64,000 bases of DNA from Panulirus ornatus (Eukaryota; Arthropoda; Malacostraca; Decapoda; Palinuridae): positions 17,189,646 to 17,253,645 of the forward strand of contig NC_092261.1 of NCBI RefSeq assembly GCF_036320965.1. The letters are read 5' to 3'. The notes below the pieces were generated by a model that was not told where the DNA came from, ran no database searches, and was given only the letters and a program-made list of their open reading frames with translations. How positions within the stretch are numbered: position 1 is the stretch's first letter; every line of letters starts with the position of its first letter. The position numbers and the translations under genes are program-made. Shown here piece by piece: positions 11,011 to 25,554 of the stretch.

Positions 11011-11455
11011 CCCGTGACTCGTGCAACTTGCATAGTTTACCCTGTGCGACGTAGCTAAACGAAAAATGAAACTGTTAATCCTGGTTTTCCACTATCTACT
11101 GCAACAGGTAATTACAGATTCCATTCCCCTCTTCTTTGTTAACTACCCAATCCATTTTCCTTTCTCCTGGAACTGCAAATTCTGCTCGCTTTTGAATATA
11201 CGAGTAAACACTTTTCCTGTTCCCTATTCATTCATTTAGAACATTCATTGTTTAATGGCATTTGCATTTACTCATTCAAAATTTCATATCCCTCTTAATT
11301 CATTGTTCATATTCAACAGGTACGATGATATTTACATACACTTCACAAAGGTGTCTGTGTCAAAAGAATTATCTAAAGAGAAATGTTCATATCAAATCTG
11401 TGTACACGCAAGTTGGAATAGAATGAAACTTGAAAATGAGCTGCTGAGAGAAAAA
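11011..11455. other. No recognisable gene
   Basis: AT-rich sequence with no motif or repeat that I can name. Confidence 0.4.
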
Positions 11456-13930
11456 TTTTTTTTTCTCTTTATTATACTTAACCGCCGTCTCCCGCGTTAG
11501 CGAGGTAGCGCAAGGAAACAGGCAAGGAATGGCACAACCCACACACATACACATGTAAATACATAAACGCCCACACACGCAAATATACATACATACATAT
11601 AAATTTCACCGTATACATACATATACATACACAGGCATATACATATATACACATGGACATGTCCATTATTGCTGCCTTCATCCATTCCCGTCGCCCCCCA
11701 CCCCCCGGCCACACACGAAATAGCATTCCCCACCTCCAGCAAGGCAGCGGCAGGAACATACAAAAAAGGCCACATTCGTTCACGCTCAGTCTCTAGCTGT
11801 CATGTGTAATGCACCGAAACCGCAGCTCCCTTTCCACATCCAGGCCCCACAGACCCTAGACGCTTCACGTGCCCTGGTTCAATCCATTGACAGCACGTTG
11901 ACCCCGGTATACCACATCGTTCCAATTCACTCTATCCTTGCACGCCTTTCACCCTCATGCATGTTCAGGCCCCAGGCCCCGATCGCTCAAAATCTTTTTC
12001 ACTCCATCCTCCCACCTCCAATTTGGTCTCCCGCTTCTCTTTCTTCCCTCCACCTCTGACACATATATCCTCTTTGTCAATTTTTCGTTACTCATTCTCT
12101 CCATGTGTCCAAACCATTTCAACACACCCTCTTCTGCTCTCTCAATCACACTCTTTTTATCATCACACATCTCTCTTACCTTTTCATTACTTACTTGATC
12201 AAACCATCTCACATCACATATTGTCCTCAAACATCTCATTTCCAACAAATCCACCCTCCTCCGCACAAAACTATCTATAGCCCATACCTCGCAACCATAT
12301 AACATTGTTGGAACCACTATTCCTTCAAACATACCCATCTTTGCTTTCCGAGATGACGTTCTCGCCTTCCACACATTCTTCAACGCTCCCAGAGCCTTCG
12401 CCCCCTCTCCCACCCTGTGACTCACTTTCACTTCCATCTTTCCATCCACTGCTAAGGCCTTTCTCAGATATCTAAAACACTTCACTTCCTCCAGTTTTTC
12501 TCCAAACAAATTTACCTCCCAATTAACTTGTCCCTCAACCCTGCTGTACCTAATAACCTTGCTCTTATTCATATTTACTCTTAACTTTCTTCTTTCACAC
12601 CCTTTACCAAACTCAGTCATCAACTTCTGCAGTTTCTCACATGAATCAGCCACCAGCGCTGTATCATCAGCGAACAACAACTGGCTCACTTTCCGAGCCC
12701 TCTCATCCACAACACACTGCATACATGCCCCTCTTTCTAAAACTCTTGCATGCACTTCCCTAACAACCCCATCCATAAACAAATTAAACAACCATGGAGA
12801 CATCAGGCACCCCTGCCGCAAACCGACATTCACTGGCAACAAATCACTTTCCTCTCTTCCTATTCGTACACATGCCTTACATTCTTGGTAAAAACTTTTC
12901 ACTTCTTCTTGTAACTTACCTCCTACACCATATACTCTTAAAACCTTCCATAACACATCTCTATCCACCCTATCATAAGCCTTCTGCAGATCCATAAATG
13001 CTACATACAAATCCATCTGTTTTTCTGGGTATTTTTCACATACATTCTTCAAAGCAAACACCTGACCCACACATCCTCTACCACCTCTGAAACCACACTG
13101 CTCTTCCCCAATCTGATGCTCTGTCCATGCTTTCGCCCTCTCAATCAGTACCCTCCCAAAAATGTCCTAGGAATACTCAACAAACGTATATCTCTGTAAT
13201 TTGAACACTCACCTTCATATCCTTTGCCTTTGTACAATGGCACTATGCATGCATTCCGCTAATCCTCAGGCACTTAACTATGAATATCCTTACCAACAAA
13301 TCAACAAAACAGTCACCCTTTCTTTTTATAAATCCCACTGCAATACCATCCAAACCCGATGCCTTGCCGGCTTTCATTTTCTGCAAAGCTTTCACTACCT
13401 CTTCTCTGTTCACCCACCCATTCTCCCTAACCCTCTCACTTCGCACACCACCCCGACCAAAAATCCCTATATCTGCCACTCTATCATCAAACACATTCAA
13501 TAAACCTTCAAAATATTCACTCCATCTCCTTCTCCCTTCATCACTACTTGTTATTACCTCCCCATTTGCCCCCTTCACCAATGTTCCCATTTGTTCTCTT
13601 GTCTTACGCACTTTATTTACCTCCTTCCAAAATATCTCTTATCCCCCCTAAAATCTAATGATACTCTCTCACCCCAACTTTCATTTGCCCTCTTTTTCAT
13701 CTGTTGCACGTTTCTCTTAACCTCCTGCCGCTTTCCTTTACACATATCCTAGTCAGTTGCACTACTTCCCTGCAAAAGTCGTCCAGACGCCTCTCTCTTC
13801 TCTTTCACTAACAGTCTTACTTCTTCATCCCACCATTCACTACCCTTTCTAATCTGTCCACCTCCCACGTCCCACTTTTCTCATACCACATGCATATTTT
13901 GCGCAAACTATCACTGCTTCCCTAAATACA
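11456..13930 (-). mobile_element. LINE copy E, 5'-truncated, long-3'UTR form
   Basis: On the minus strand it begins beside (CA)n(AT)n at 13931, passes through the RT, and ends in an A run at 11456-11464. The main open frame is 11955-13070 (371 codons): motif A MDLQKAYDRVDRD, motif B VGLRQGCLMSP, LLFADDTALVADS, then the basic tail SGRPNWRWEDGV. A second open piece, 13243-13611, covers the upstream RT region with MKAGKASGLDGIA. The frame ends early near GLGPEHA because of an insertion of about six bases. Unlike A, B, C and F, its 3'UTR (about 11465-11870) keeps the middle part with tgacagctagagactgagcg. More diverged from A than B, C and F are, so an older insertion. Confidence 0.85.
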
Positions 13931-14440
<510 letters not shown>

Positions 14441-14455
14441 TTATATATATATATA

Positions 14456-14691
14456 TTTTCTTTCTTTTATACTATTCGCCATTTCCCGCATTAGCAAGGT
14501 AGCATTAGGTACAGAGGACTGGGCCTTTGAGGGAAATCCTCACCTGGCCCCCTTCTCTGTTCCTTCTTTTGGAAAATTAAAAAAAAAACGAGAGGGGAGG
14601 ATTTCCAGCCACCCGCTCCCTCCCCTTTTAGTCGCCTTCTACGACACGCAGGGAATACGTGGGAAGTATTCTTTCTCCCCTATCCCCAGGG

Positions 14692-14696
<5 letters not shown>
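14456..14696 (-). mobile_element. Family-2 SINE-like element, full-length-looking copy
   Basis: On the minus strand it opens with atccctggggata next to (AT)n, continues with ggcgactaaaaggggaggg, an A/T-rich link, gaaggaacagagaaggggg, cccagtcctctgt, and a 3' hairpin box cgctaccttgct...gggaaatggcg. The copy at 51667-51904 is nearly the same, and 48.5, 52.35 and 63.9 kb are partial copies. I see no Pol III boxes. Its tail box resembles the LINE tail, which suggests shared mobilisation. Confidence 0.75.

Positions 14697-14762
<66 letters not shown>
14695..14762. repeat. (AT)n microsatellite
   Basis: AT dinucleotides between the family-2 element and a tRNA-like SINE head. Confidence 0.95.
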
Positions 14763-14765
<3 letters not shown>

Positions 14766-14848
14766 ATAGCGCCCTCCAACAGCAAGGATTCGAACCTCGT
14801 ACCATTTACGTGTTAGATGGGAACGTTCATCACTCGGCTATGTTGCCC
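14763..14848 (-). mobile_element. tRNA-Val-like SINE head
   Basis: Minus strand: A-box-like TAGCCGAGTGA (14830-14840), an anticodon-loop-like CTAACAC as in tRNA-Val(AAC), and a perfect B box GGTTCGAATCC (14786-14796). The 5' and 3' ends contain complementary CAACA/TGTTG. The anticodon stem does not pair well, so this is tRNA-derived rather than a working tRNA gene. It stands directly against (AT)n. The body of the SINE is not obvious. Confidence 0.6.
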
Positions 14849-14879
14849 ATTATATACTCTAAGGTTTAGGCTACGGTGT

Positions 14880-16680
14880 CACTGTGCATAGATGCAAACA
14901 AGATGAGGAGAATAGATAGCATGTTTGAGGCGAGGAACCTGGATGCTCTGCCTTTGAGTAAAACAAAGCTGAAGGGGAAGGGGAAAGGTTCTGGGATTCT
15001 CTCACCAGTTTAGTCAGAGGTTAGTGTAAGGGCGAGAGTTAAGGAGGGGGTAGCACTGCCACTAAAGAAGCGGTGAGAATCTGTGAAAGAGTGTAAGGAA
15101 TTGAGCTCGAGACTGATAAGGGCAGAAATGAAAGTGACTTACGAGAGGTACGTGATTATAATAAGTGCTTAAGCAACTGGATTAGAGAGGACTATGGTAG
15201 AAAGGAGAGTACTTTGAAAGGCGGAAGGCGAGTGCAAGGGTTCGAGTATTGGTGAGTGAGCGATCTGAATGGGAAAATATGTGATGTGGCAGGACAGGAT
15301 ATAACTCGGGTTCATGGGGTATCCAGTGTTGTGATTTGGCAAACAGCTTGAGAGGGTGTGCTGAAAAATGACTGGTGATTGGCAATAACTGGTTTAAAAT
15401 GAGGGTTATACATAAGTATACGTGGATGAGTACGGATGAAGAAAAGTGGGATAAATGTATTATCAATTAACTGATAGGTGTGCAGAGGAAAGTCTCCAGG
15501 AGATGAATATGCTGAGAGGGGCTGCTTGTTGAATCTCTAATTTTTACTTGGTGGAGGCAAGGATAAAGTTTTGTAAAGGCTTTAGGAAAGTAATATGAGG
15601 AAGGAGGATGATGAAAGTGAGCGACTAAGGAAATGAGGCTTGTGTGAAGAGATACAAGGAGAGTTTGAATGTAGAATGGCAGAAGATGAAAGGAAATGAA
15701 GCTAAGGAACTGGGTGTGGAACGGCAGGTATTCAGGAAAGGACGGCTTACATGTGCAAGAAAAGTGTGTGGTATGCGGAAGGCGGGAGGTGAATAAGTGA
15801 GAGAGGGTAGCAAGTGGTGGAATGAGGAAGAAAGTTCTTTGTGTAAGAGAAAATAGAGGTGTATGTTCGTAATTTGTAGGGTAGAAGTGCAGCTTCAGGG
15901 AGTTTAAGAAAATGTTACAGAAGGACATTAGTAATGCGAGAAAACAAGAAAACAAAGAGGAAAATAGATCAAGGTGGCAAATAAGGCAGTGTACCAGGAA
16001 GAGATGAGGTGAAGAGGAGATGGAATGAGTTCCTGGAAAGCTTGTTGAATTTGTTCGACGACCGGGTTGAAGATATGGGGTGTTTGGGTCAGGGAAGCAT
16101 GTGAACCGAGAGTCATGATGACTGGTTTGGTGAAAATAGAAGTGGTGGTGAAAGCCTTGCCTAAGATAAATGTGTCAGGGGGTTGAAGTGGATGGCATTG
16201 CGGTTGAATCTCATAAGAAGACGTTGACTCTTTTACTGACCGGTTAATTAAGATTTTTACTGTATGTATGAATCATGGTGAGGTACCTGAGGACTGACGG
16301 AGTGCATATATTGCGCCACTATGTAAAGAACAAAGGGAACAAAAGTGAATGTTCAAACTACAGAAGTACAAGTCACTTGAAAGTATCTGGCAAGTTGTAC
16401 GAGACAATGGTAACTGAGAGGGTAGAGGTCTGCACATATTTTAAATTAGGGAGGATTAATGTGGGTTCATAAATGGTAGAGAATGTGTGGATCAGACGTC
16501 TTTTTTGAAGAAACTATTCTAGAGAAATAGAAGCTGTGTGTTGCGTTCACGGACCCAGAGAAAACGTGGCAAAGGGTTGACGGAGATGCTCTATGGACAG
16601 TGTTAGGAAAATATGTGGGAGGATAGCTGCTCGAAGCAGTGAAGAGTATTCTCAAGAAAATAAGGCATATGTGCGTGCAG

Positions 16681-16685
<5 letters not shown>
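14880..16685 (+). pseudogene. LINE copy D, ancient; endonuclease and RT with many stops
   Basis: It aligns by eye to copy A over the endonuclease (HGVSSVV, CAEK, IGNNWFK, IHKYTWMST), the mid region and the RT start (KGNKSECSNYRSTSHLKVSGK). It is interrupted at 16686 by (AG)n, just after the ACVRVGRE region (here AYVRAGIE). It keeps more 5' sequence than any other copy, from about 14900 to 15250, which has no counterpart in A. Divergence, stops and frameshifts throughout mark it as old. The RT catalytic FADD region is absent here. Confidence 0.75.

Positions 16686-16775
<90 letters not shown>
16686..16775. repeat. (AG)n microsatellite interrupting LINE D
   Basis: Pure AG dinucleotides. The homologous position in the diverged second duplication unit (near 18340) has no AG tract. 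Confidence 0.95.
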
Positions 16776-16778
<3 letters not shown>

Positions 16779-17054
16779 CTTGTTTATTTGTTTGGCAGTA
16801 TTTACGATGATCTTTTCCCCCAAAATAGGGACAGTACGTTGCACTCGCCGCTGGAAAATGGAATTTCGACGAAGTAATGTGATTTACGTGTTGTCAAGTG
16901 TTAAGCAAAAGGAGTAAAGGCTGTTTGTTCGTGGACTGCAAGCCAGCTGCCCACGTTTGGATAAGACAGAAAGATGAGACAGCTACCAAAGCCAAAGAAA
17001 TGATACTTGACAGCCACAGAAGCGCTTGCAAATTGCACAGCCGTCACTAGCCCT

Positions 17055-17055
<1 letters not shown>

Positions 17056-17126
<71 letters not shown>
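17056..17126. repeat. (AG)n microsatellite
   Basis: Pure AG tract. A homologous tract stands at 29216-29290 after the same flanking block. Confidence 0.95.
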
Positions 17127-17128
<2 letters not shown>

Positions 17129-17460
17129 ACGATGGTACAAACTACAAACTCGAGATCTTAACAGCACTACAAACATGGAACATCTTTCGCTCCGTCGAAG
17201 ACTCAAAGCACTGAGAAAACCTCCAGTGATCCATCAGTGTACACAACGAACGATGTTTACCTAAGATTAAAGAATCCCCTTTCACAAAGCAAACGATACA
17301 CCATAAGTACATCCACACCCCTAGTCTACCGAGGGTAGATAAACAAGGCACCAAAAACACGCTTCCAAATAATCGCCCACATCCATCAGTCTTACACCAT
17401 ACACACGTACACCCTTCAACCTTCTCTTGCATTTCAAATTATACTTTCCCCTGTCCCACC
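17127..17460 (+). pseudogene. Jockey-like LINE 3' remnant
   Basis: Closely related to 29885-30250: both contain ctcgagatct, acaaacatggaaca, ctcaaagcact and tccatca(g/a)tgta, then acacccctagtct or acacttccagtct. In the 29-kb copy this follows recognisable Jockey-type RT text, so this is the 3' end of the same old element. Confidence 0.5.
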
Positions 17461-18059
17461 TTTCTTTCCTCTTGCCACCCCATTAAAAAAAAAAAAAAGA
17501 TCCATAAAGCTTAAATAAACCTATGTAATGCTGTCCATCTTCAGCACCATCACGATTAGTTACAAAGCTAACATGACCTTTAACATCATGTGGGCTCAGG
17601 TTATCAGTGAAGAGTTGTGGTAACCTAACTACCATGAACCTCAGCGGACTGTATCACTACGTTTCATCCTTGGGGTCTGGGTGTAATTAACTGTGTCTAC
17701 TCCCCTGACTGTGACTGTTTACCCCAATTCTCTCACAAGAAAGATGTAATCTTTTGAGCTCATCTCCCCGTGTAGTGAAACAGCTCACTTCAAGTGATTC
17801 TGTTTCTATTCTCATTGTGAGATATTATTCTTTTTTCACCCTTTGTTCGAGTTAATGCCTCTTCTTGCCACTACTTTGCAATACGCGTCTCCATTTCTCC
17901 CTTCTATTGTGGTTCTAGTGTAATTTAAGTTCATACTTTTATGAATCATGTGTACTTGAACATTGCACGGTTTCTTTTATTTCGACCCATTCATTGTAAT
18001 AAAGTATCGAACAAAGGTAATCTATTCAAAATACTAGCATCTCATTCACTTTGACAGTG

Positions 18060-19640
18060 TATCCGGCATTGACGAGTACCAGGTAACTGAGAGGAAAGTA
18101 AATGCCATATCTCAACCCATACGAATTAATGTCATCAAATGGTAAGAATGTGGATCAACCTTTATTCTAAGACACATATTCTAGAAACATAGAAGCGTTA
18201 TGCGTTACGACCCAGAAAACTGCACAAGGTTGACCTTGTATTCCTATGCCACTCGTCACAAGAATGCCATCCCCGTCCCCCCTCGATAGCGTGGGTAGGT
18301 ACACAAGAAAATAAGGTCATTCTTCCGTCAGAATTGCATAGGATGAAAATGCCGAAGACAGATCCTCACATCAGGCCACAGAGCTTTCCAGACGCCCAGA
18401 GACGCTTAATGACTGATTCACACGAGAGCAGTCAACCGGAACACTCGATCAATACTTTTTTCTTTTCACTCTTACGATGTCTTTCCCCACAAAGGAATTT
18501 CGTTCCACTCTTCCACTCCAATTGGAATTCCCCTCATCTCTGTTCTCACTCCTGACAATTTTTTTAAGTCAATTGGTCAGCTTTGTTCCGTGGACCCAAC
18601 CACTGCCCACACTTTGCATTAGCACAGATTAACCAGCTACTATTGCCAAAAATATACTTGACCCACAAACGCTTGCCAATAACACCTCACACACCCATTG
18701 CAGAAGAGACATTGCAAGGCAGGATGCATCGCAAAGCAGAGCCAGAGCAGCCTGAAGATAAACATGTATAAACTCACGATCTCAATCATTAACCCATTCA
18801 ACTTGGAGATTTTCTGGGAGACTCCAACACTTGAGAAGCCCCAGGATTTTCGCCTACACACCGAACCATGTTACCTAAGTTATAGATTCCCTTTCCACAG
18901 TCAAGATCACCCATATATAACACACCCCTAGTCACAGTTACCCAGTTCCCATAAACACGTCCAAAACTCGACCTCCCATTGACTTACCACATACTACTGA
19001 CCTACAAACCTCCTTCATCCATTCTCTTAATTTCATTTCAAACTTTACCACTCAGCCCTCTGCATTTCTCATGATCACACCGCTTACATCACACCAACTA
19101 TACTCAAAAAATCATCCACTAAAGACTTATAACTATGTACCCCTCTTCCACATCATCGATTAGTTACACCTAACAACCCATCATATAGAAATAATACAAC
19201 TGAAATGGGTAACCACACCCCCCAAACTTCACTGAGACAATCCACGTTTCACTCTTGTCTCGTACAATCTACTGTTCCTACTCCAAAGAACTTGTCGACT
19301 GTTTCTAACCAATTCTCTCACAAAAGATTAATTTCTTAATCCTTCCCGTGAGTGTACAACTCACTTCAATGATTCTGTTCTATCCATATGTAATAAATTC
19401 TATTTACCTTTTTCTTAAGTTTCTTGCCACTATTTGCATCGAGCCAATACTACCTTCTATTCTCTAGACACTTTGTTCATAACTTCTAATGAATATCTGC
19501 CCATCTGAACTTGCGTTCATTTCTTGTACTGCTAACAATTTCATTAATAGATTTAATGAGGATTACTCAACAACTTATACTTGTAATTTAATCATCTTAT
19601 CACTTTCTTTTACAATACTATCACTCTATTTTTCTTCACT
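18060..19640. repeat. Ancient tandem duplication, unit 2
   Basis: Diverged second unit of the duplication described at 16380-18060. It includes a further-decayed piece of LINE D (about 18080-18340). It lacks both (AG)n tracts of unit 1; where the second tract would be (about 18700) there is only a mixed purine-rich run. No coding potential. Confidence 0.65.
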
Positions 19641-19765
19641 ACTGCCCTCACTGTCATCAGCATTAATAAGCCTTACCAACCAAGAAACAACATACAGAGG
19701 CCCTTAAATCCCCCACGCATACACATCCAATACCCCTCCGGCTCACTCCGCAAATTATATATCAT

Positions 19766-20292
19766 AATCTTTCTTTTTTTTTTTATGTTTACTTCGCTGC
19801 TCCCAGCTTTGCGAGTGCGCAAGAAACAGACAAATAAAGCCCAACCCCCCCATGGACATGACATCAACCACCCACGCAATATATCTACAGTTTATGGTAT
19901 ACAGACTTGACATTGCCTTATTCAATCACGACAGCACGGTCAACCCATTACACTCGTCATTCACTTATTCTTGCTCCTTTCACTCTGCATTTCAAGGCCA
20001 TCACACAAAATTTTTACTCCATCTTACCTCAATTTTTCTCCTCTTCTCCTTTCTCCACTCCGAAATATATCCTATGTGGTCATCTTTCTCATCTCTTCAT
20101 GTGCCCAACCACTGTAAAACCCTCTTCTGCTTCTCAACACGTTTTTTTATTTCACACTATATTCTTACTTATCTGGTGACTAGGTCGAAAAACACCTCAC
20201 CCACATTGTCCTCAAACTTCATTCCAGCAACATCCCTGCGCACTAAGGGATCCGATAGCGGCCGACCTCGCACCATACACTTGTATTATATT
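19766..20292 (-). pseudogene. LINE copy G, very diverged 3' region
   Basis: Plus-strand text matches the reverse complement of the LINE tail and C-terminal coding region in order: poly-T, gctttgcgag.gcgcaag, acagacaaa, the tttatggt.ta.ac.agac block, cacaaaatttttactccatc, tcatgtgcccaac(c)ac, aaaaccctcttctgcttctc, and acattgtcctcaaac. It is truncated near 20292 and followed by (AT)n. It is the most eroded copy of the family in the window. Confidence 0.7.
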
Positions 20293-20305
20293 ATCTAAAT
20301 ATAAA

Positions 20306-20312
<7 letters not shown>

Positions 20313-20346
<34 letters not shown>
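20313..20346. repeat. (AT)n microsatellite
   Basis: AT dinucleotides next to the truncated end of LINE G. Confidence 0.9.
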
Positions 20347-20349
<3 letters not shown>

Positions 20350-22300
20350 CAGCATCATAATCCATTTCCTTAACATTCCATGTACACACATAAACACATA
20401 TATATGTATAACTTTGTCTATATCGATCAATCAATATAGACAGACATTTGGATAGATAGAAGAACAAACAAATATCTAGGTAAACATACATATCCAACAT
20501 GATCGTACCGCTGAGCTATAAAATCCAATGCTGTTGGTTGCAAAAGCCCCAGGAAACATACATGGTGCTTCCTTGTCATCTTGAATATGGTCTTTTATCG
20601 GACGGAGCTCAACAAGGAACTCATCACTCCATCTACAACTGCATCTCAGAGCACCTTTCATGGCACAGGAATTAGCATCTTTTAGTCCCTTACAACATCC
20701 AACCTCGGCAACTGCAGGAGTCACAAAGGTATCCACCTTGATTGTAGGTCCAAAGCATCTTACCCTATCAGGGAATTACGCTAATGTCCATCTAGCCGCC
20801 TGCAAGACAACCAAGTGGCCGATGGCCACCCTTACACAATGTTATACAGGATCGTCGGGAGGGAACAAATGCAGAGGTGGTTGGCTAGATCGAAGACGTT
20901 CAGTAACTGGCCAAAGGCAAAGTCCGAGAAAGTAGCTCTTGATGGCCAGGCTGCCTTTCATGCATTAACACAACCCAAGGCTGTAGAAGATCCTGTGGCA
21001 TCGTCATCTCTCGATACTGCTGACACACTCCCGCCAAGGTCGAAAACCGATAGGCTACCAGCGTTTAAGGAGACGAACGGCTGATGAGTGGCCAGGAAGG
21101 CTAGGGAGACGAATGGCTGATCAGTAGGAGCACGGGAGATGGAAGGCAAGAAAGAGAAAAGATACCCAAAAAGATAAGAGTACCAACCACCTCAATTCTG
21201 GACAAGCACTGGTGATCGCCTTACATCAACCCACTACATGGCTTTGCTCAACCTGTGTGATGGTGCTGACTTCAATCTCCTGAAGCAAACGCAACGCAGT
21301 GATGGTTGGTGGGCAAAGCCAGGAAAATGTAACGACCCCTCCAGAGGGCTTTGGATGGACCACGGTGGATTTACCTTGGAAACCTGTCTGGACTCACTTG
21401 TCTGAGACGGCTACGGTCAGCAGAGAACTTTTAAAGTGTGGTTGGAAAGCAGAGTCAGCCCCCATGCTACAGAAAAATGCGTAGGTCGACAAGGACTCAA
21501 ATGCACAGCTCACTGTGTCCGTTTGTGCCGCCACTCACTCTACACGAACACAAACAATTTTCATTAATGAAGTTTAATGGTGCATAATATTTGAATGATA
21601 ACTGATTTAAGTACTAATATTTGAAAATGTTTTATTTTCATGCATACTGAACGGGTTTGTTACTACACAATACAAATATACCATGTTCCAGCTATAATAT
21701 GTACTAAATTTCCCTCACCAATGCTCTCCACATAACGTGTATCTGTCATAGAAAGGCTGGAATGTCAAACATTATTAATCAGAAAAAAGAAAGTACACAT
21801 ATTAATTCCTCATGATTAATATCCTTAATTGGAGAAGAATATGGATTAAAAGTCTTCCCATAATTGTTGAATTATTTCTTTATATAGTCGCGTCTACCAT
21901 CAAGTAGCCTTCGTAGTATTGTCGTCTGATACAACCTAAGACATACGTATGTAATACTGTGGTGCTTTGGTCTTGCCTGATGATGTCCTTCCTAGGCAAC
22001 GAGGTGGGCCAGACAGCGTGATGGCCCCTCACACCACCCTAACTAATGGAGTCACTTTCACTCGACTGATCCATAAAAACACTAGATCACTTCTTCCCTG
22101 CTTGCCATTCATGCTAGTTACTTCACGAAGTTGTATACAGTGCACTGAAGGATGGCAATGGGTGTCTAACATGTACACTTTTCATGAGGTAAAGGTTTCA
22201 TTTCATCCCGCAGTGGGAGACTCGTAGCTTGTACGCGAGAGAGCCACCTGTGTCGGTCATGGGCATGTTGCTTCTTCTGTATCGTGTAACGGGAGTTTGT
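20347..22300. other. No recognisable gene; one open frame of 89 codons
   Basis: The stretch 20815-21084 (+) is open for 89 codons and has a protein-like composition with WLARSKTFSNWPKAKSEKVA, but I recognise no domain and the neighbouring frames are closed. It could be an eroded transposon piece. From 21490 to 22150 the sequence is AT-rich and featureless. Confidence 0.35.
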
Positions 22301-22309
22301 CTCGCAGTG

Positions 22310-22475
22310 TATACACAATTTCGCCGTGTGGTTATCTGTGACGCATTCACAGACCACCTGAGGTCAAGAGCATAAGTGTGAGTCCCGGCTGCGGCAGTCG
22401 GTCCACAGTCAACCCAACTGTTCATCCTTCCCTAGGGGTTAGATGACGAAACTGGGTCCCTAGCAAAGGCTAATG
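22310..22475 (+). mobile_element. tRNA-type SINE copy
   Basis: The text gccgtgtggttatctgtgac, then acgcattcacagacc, then gtgagtcccggc (22378-22388, B-box-like), then gtccacagtcaacccaactg and ttcatccttccctaggggtt matches the SINE heads seen on the minus strand at 3001-3125, 62036-62140 and 63384-63500. No (AT)n or 3' domain follows here. Confidence 0.65.
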
Positions 22476-22602
22476 TAAATAAGAAGGTAACACGAACAGT
22501 GCAAGTTAAGTTACGTGCTTTGCAAATGAAATTCGGACATTTCGTAAACATTCTTGGAACACTGTAAACAGCTGCTCTATTTGTACTGATTGTTATATAA
22601 AA

Positions 22603-22719
<117 letters not shown>

Positions 22720-22869
22720 AGCTCAGCCTACACCTGGCGGACGCTTAGCGAGGCGCTACATGTATGATAAAGTCAACTTACCAGGCCAGGGTAAAATACT
22801 CGCTCAGCTTTGCGATTTACGTCTTGTCGTCAATATTTGACTAGTTCTCAGAACCGCACATATAAAAGC

Positions 22870-23035
22870 AAACAAAGGAAATAATGATTGGCTATAATAA
22901 GGTGTTTGATATGCATACCTTCTGTGATGTATAATTTGCATATTTATTATGCATGACTGAGCAAAATCATTAGTTGCATAACTGTCGTACGATCGATAGA
23001 ATAAATACGACGCCCGTTACGTAACGGGTTGCAGT
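22870..23035. repeat. Block shared with 30955-31060
   Basis: The text gtttgatatgcat, then ttctgtgatgtat, then aatttgcatatttatta parallels gttcaatatgcat, ttctggcgtacc, atttgcatattcatca near 30990. Short, AT-rich, and of moderate reliability. Confidence 0.45.
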
Positions 23036-23065
23036 GAAGCCTGAACAACTACAGCTTATTTCACT

Positions 23066-23068
<3 letters not shown>

Positions 23069-23108
<40 letters not shown>
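23069..23108. repeat. (CA)n microsatellite
   Basis: CA dinucleotides. Confidence 0.95.
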
Positions 23109-24791
<1,683 letters not shown>

Positions 24792-25149
24792 TCAGTGAGA
24801 ATGACGTAGGAGAAATGTTGAAGACCTCCTCACAACAGCGTCTCGCCCTCATAAATTTAATTCAGGACAATTACTCCCAATGATCCCCCGTTCTGCTCAC
24901 ACCCTGGGTTGCAAAAGGGATAAAAGAACGACAAAATCCTCTTCAAAATTACGTTGTTTTCCCCTCCCTTTAAGACTTGCACGTATACATGAACTGCTGA
25001 CCTTACCCTTGGTGAATAAAGTCCAGGAGAAGGATCATATACTCTGAAAGGCCGTCTCTTGCATGAGGGATGAGTGACGTGTCTGCCAGCGCAAGTAAGG
25101 ACCGACGACGGACGGCTAGCGAGGCAATACATCTCATGCCATAACTCCT

Positions 25150-25510
25150 TGAGTACAACGGTAAGGGCCTTGAGCACGATGGTGCGAGCCTTGAGCAAGA
25201 TGGTGCGAGCCTTGAGCACGATGGTGCGAGCCTTGAGCACGATGGTGCGAGCCTTGAGCACGAAGGCAAGGGCTTTGAGTACGACGGTAAGGGCCTTGAG
25301 CACGACGGTTAGGGTCTTGAGTACGACGGTGAGGGTCTTCAGCACGACGGTGCGTGTCTTGAGCACGACGGTAAGAGCCTTGAGTACGACGGTGTAAGCC
25401 TTAAGCACGAAGGTACGAGCCCTGGACACGGCAGTACGACCCTCGTACGGCGACACGACGCTGTAACATATTGGTACGACCGTTGAGCACCACAGTACAA
25501 CGCTTAGGCT
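25150..25510. repeat. 21-bp minisatellite, best-preserved array
   Basis: About fifteen units of 21 bp built as cttgagcacga + tggtgcgagc, with tac for cac and gacggtaaggg variants grading from one end to the other. Because 21 is a multiple of three, both strands show long frames of a seven-residue repeat (RALSTMV on one strand). These are not genes. Confidence 0.9.
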
Positions 25511-25554
25511 ACGATAGCCTTATTAAAATTGTATCTTAAATCCCAAGTCGTGCT

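Larger units (their letters stand above)
16380..18060. repeat. Ancient tandem duplication, unit 1
   Basis: Blocks of this segment recur in the same order and orientation in 18060-19640: the LINE D end (ggtaactgagag, tggatcag, acccagaaaac), the gtggact...cagct...gcccac block, cttgacagccac...cgcttgc, cgatctcaa or cgagatcttaa, acacccctagtc, and aattctctcacaa...ctcacttcaa. The unit is about 1.6 kb. Ends are approximate. Confidence 0.65.

Noticed and set aside
14763..14848. Functional tRNA-Val gene
   Set aside because: The B box is perfect and the A box is close, but the anticodon stem does not pair and the position against (AT)n fits a SINE head better.
25150..25510. Regular short repeats as a possible CRISPR array
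   Set aside because: There are no unique spacers between constant repeats; units are directly adjacent, and the genome is clearly eukaryotic.
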